The notes under the pieces are model-generated. The model did not search any database. It saw only the letters and a list, made by a program, of their open reading frames with translations, and was not told the origin of the DNA. A stretch of DNA of 23,261 nucleotides, taken from assembly GCA_964485235.1 (NCBI GenBank), contig CAZAIO010000032.1:1-23261 (forward strand), read 5' to 3'. The translations under genes and the position numbers were made by a program. This document shows, in pieces, positions 22,545 through 23,261 of this stretch. The stretch's first letter is position 1. Each line of letters begins with the position of its first letter. This DNA is from CAZAIO01 sp964485235. Its GTDB lineage: Bacteria; Chloroflexota; Dehalococcoidia; GIF9; UBA5629.

Positions 22545-23261
22545 TCAGGCAGTTTTAATGGAAAAGAAACGAAAGGCATTATCGGTTGTCTGTTGCCCCA
22601 GACTTTCTTCGTCTATTCCCTTGAGCGCAGCAGCAGCTTTCAGGCTGCGTACAACATCCGCGGGGTATGCTTTGAATTTCAATTCCCTTCCATATGTAAC
22701 GGGGCTATCTGTTTCCAGCATCAGTTTTTCCACCGGTACCTCTTTAATTGCTCTCCTGTGTTCTTCATGATATTCGGCAGCAGGAGTACACGAAATATAG
22801 TATCCTGCACTGATAATTTCTTTTAATACACTCGAAAAACCGGTAAACCAGTGAAACACAACTTTTTTAGCTCCTGTGCTTTCAACCATGTCGAAACAGT
22901 CTTTCCAGGAATAACGGCTGTGAAGGGAAACAGGTTTATTATATTTTGCGGATAACGTAAGCAACCGGTGCAGGACCTCCTTCTGAAGTTCCTTGGATGT
23001 CCTGCTTACCACCCGTTTGTCATAGTCAAGGCCCACCTCTCCTATCGCTACTATACGCTCGATATTTTCTTCGATAAGACGGATGGTGCTCTCGACCCGG
23101 TCCGGCTGCATATCGCCCATTTCCCACGGATGCAAGCCGAAAGCCGGATAGACGAATGAAGGATATTTTTCGGCAATATCCATCGTTTTCCTGTTCGATT
23201 CTTCATGGGTCCCAACCGCGACAATTGCCTCGACACCTGCTTTTCTTGCATTTGCCAGCGC
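22545..23261 (-). CDS. TatD-family metal-dependent hydrolase, 5' end beyond the window
   Basis: TIM-barrel metallohydrolase of the TatD/YcfH group; members act as DNases or phosphoesterases, and the substrate here is unknown. The frame stays open to the right edge: 26 codons upstream of ATG 23183 read as family sequence (ANARKAGVEAIVAVGTHEES), so the gene starts outside and its DxHxH metal motif is not seen. Present are YPAFGLHPWEM, VAIGEVGLDYDKR (metal Glu), PVSLHSRYSW, VVFHWFTG, GYYISCTPAAEYH and LMLETDSPVTYG (catalytic Asp). At 239 residues so far it lacks only about 10-25. It is transcribed towards the nucleotidyltransferase gene 135 bp away, where I place a separate promoter. Confidence 0.9.
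   Translation of the reverse strand, partial: ALANARKAGVEAIVAVGTHEESNRKTMDIAEKYPSFVYPAFGLHPWEMGDMQPDRVESTIRLIEENIERIVAIGEVGLDYDKRVVSRTSKELQKEVLHRLLTLSAKYNKPVSLHSRYSWKDCFDMVESTGAKKVVFHWFTGFSSVLKEIISAGYYISCTPAAEYHEEHRRAIKEVPVEKLMLETDSPVTYGRELKFKAYPADVVRSLKAAAALKGIDEESLGQQTTDNAFRFFSIKTA

Noticed and set aside
22545..22575. Intrinsic terminator at the end of the TatD gene
   Set aside because: Minus-strand GCC-TGAA-GGC followed by TTTTCT has only a 3-bp stem; too weak to call.
1..23261. CRISPR array, tRNA/rRNA genes, insertion sequences or prophage
   Set aside because: No regularly spaced repeats, cloverleaf-like gaps, transposase or phage motifs were seen on either strand.

Overview
The window holds about 24 genes and looks like the chromosome of a free-living, probably anaerobic bacterium of moderate G+C content. 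The mix is housekeeping genes (dnaK, sigma-70, plsX, a sirtuin, exonuclease III, a TatD hydrolase) with a cobalamin-type radical SAM enzyme, a DUF1847 protein and archaeal-like TreT, and several short redox proteins. This suggests a Chloroflexota/Dehalococcoidia-like lineage. That placement is an inference from gene content and remembered protein similarity, not a database result. I saw no tRNA, rRNA, CRISPR array, insertion sequence or phage gene.

Layout. Positions 1-1156 hold the C-terminal two thirds of dnaK (it starts outside the window). An intercistronic hairpin follows, then a glutaredoxin fused to a PDZ domain (1236-1757), a 100-residue unknown protein (1959-2261) and an exported zincin-like protein (2331-3383). 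Convergent to these is a DUF1847 protein (3427-4116, minus). Exonuclease III follows (4381-5169, plus). A minus-strand block holds a GIN/DUF2807 lipoprotein, plsX and a B12-binding radical SAM protein (5208-8760). An AT-rich divergent region of about 350 bp separates these from a two-helix membrane protein (9117-9857) and a stand-alone pyruvate-kinase C-terminal domain (9982-10560). Then come a pseudouridine synthase (minus), a sirtuin, a NifU-type Fe-S scaffold and a primary-like sigma factor (13113-14549).

The most distinctive region is 14837-19754, a tight four-gene plus-strand operon: otsA (trehalose-6-phosphate synthase), otsB (trehalose-6-phosphate phosphatase), an MscS-type mechanosensitive channel whose C-terminal part is replaced by two tandem DUF5752-like repeats, and a TreT-type trehalose glycosyltransferring synthase. 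It combines two routes to trehalose with a channel that could release solutes on hypo-osmotic shock. This suggests a self-contained osmo-adaptation module in which the DUF5752 repeats couple the channel to trehalose metabolism. The coupling is inference; gene order, spacing and domain layout are visible in the sequence.

Positions 19799-23261 are all minus strand, transcribed right to left: a TatD hydrolase (cut by the right edge), a sugar-1-phosphate nucleotidyltransferase with a left-handed beta-helix tail, thioredoxin, CcdA and a TlpA-like lipoprotein. The last three form a compact electron relay from cytoplasmic thioredoxin across the membrane to an extracytoplasmic thiol-disulfide protein. 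The nucleotidyltransferase could supply NDP-sugars, but nothing in the sequence links it directly to TreT.
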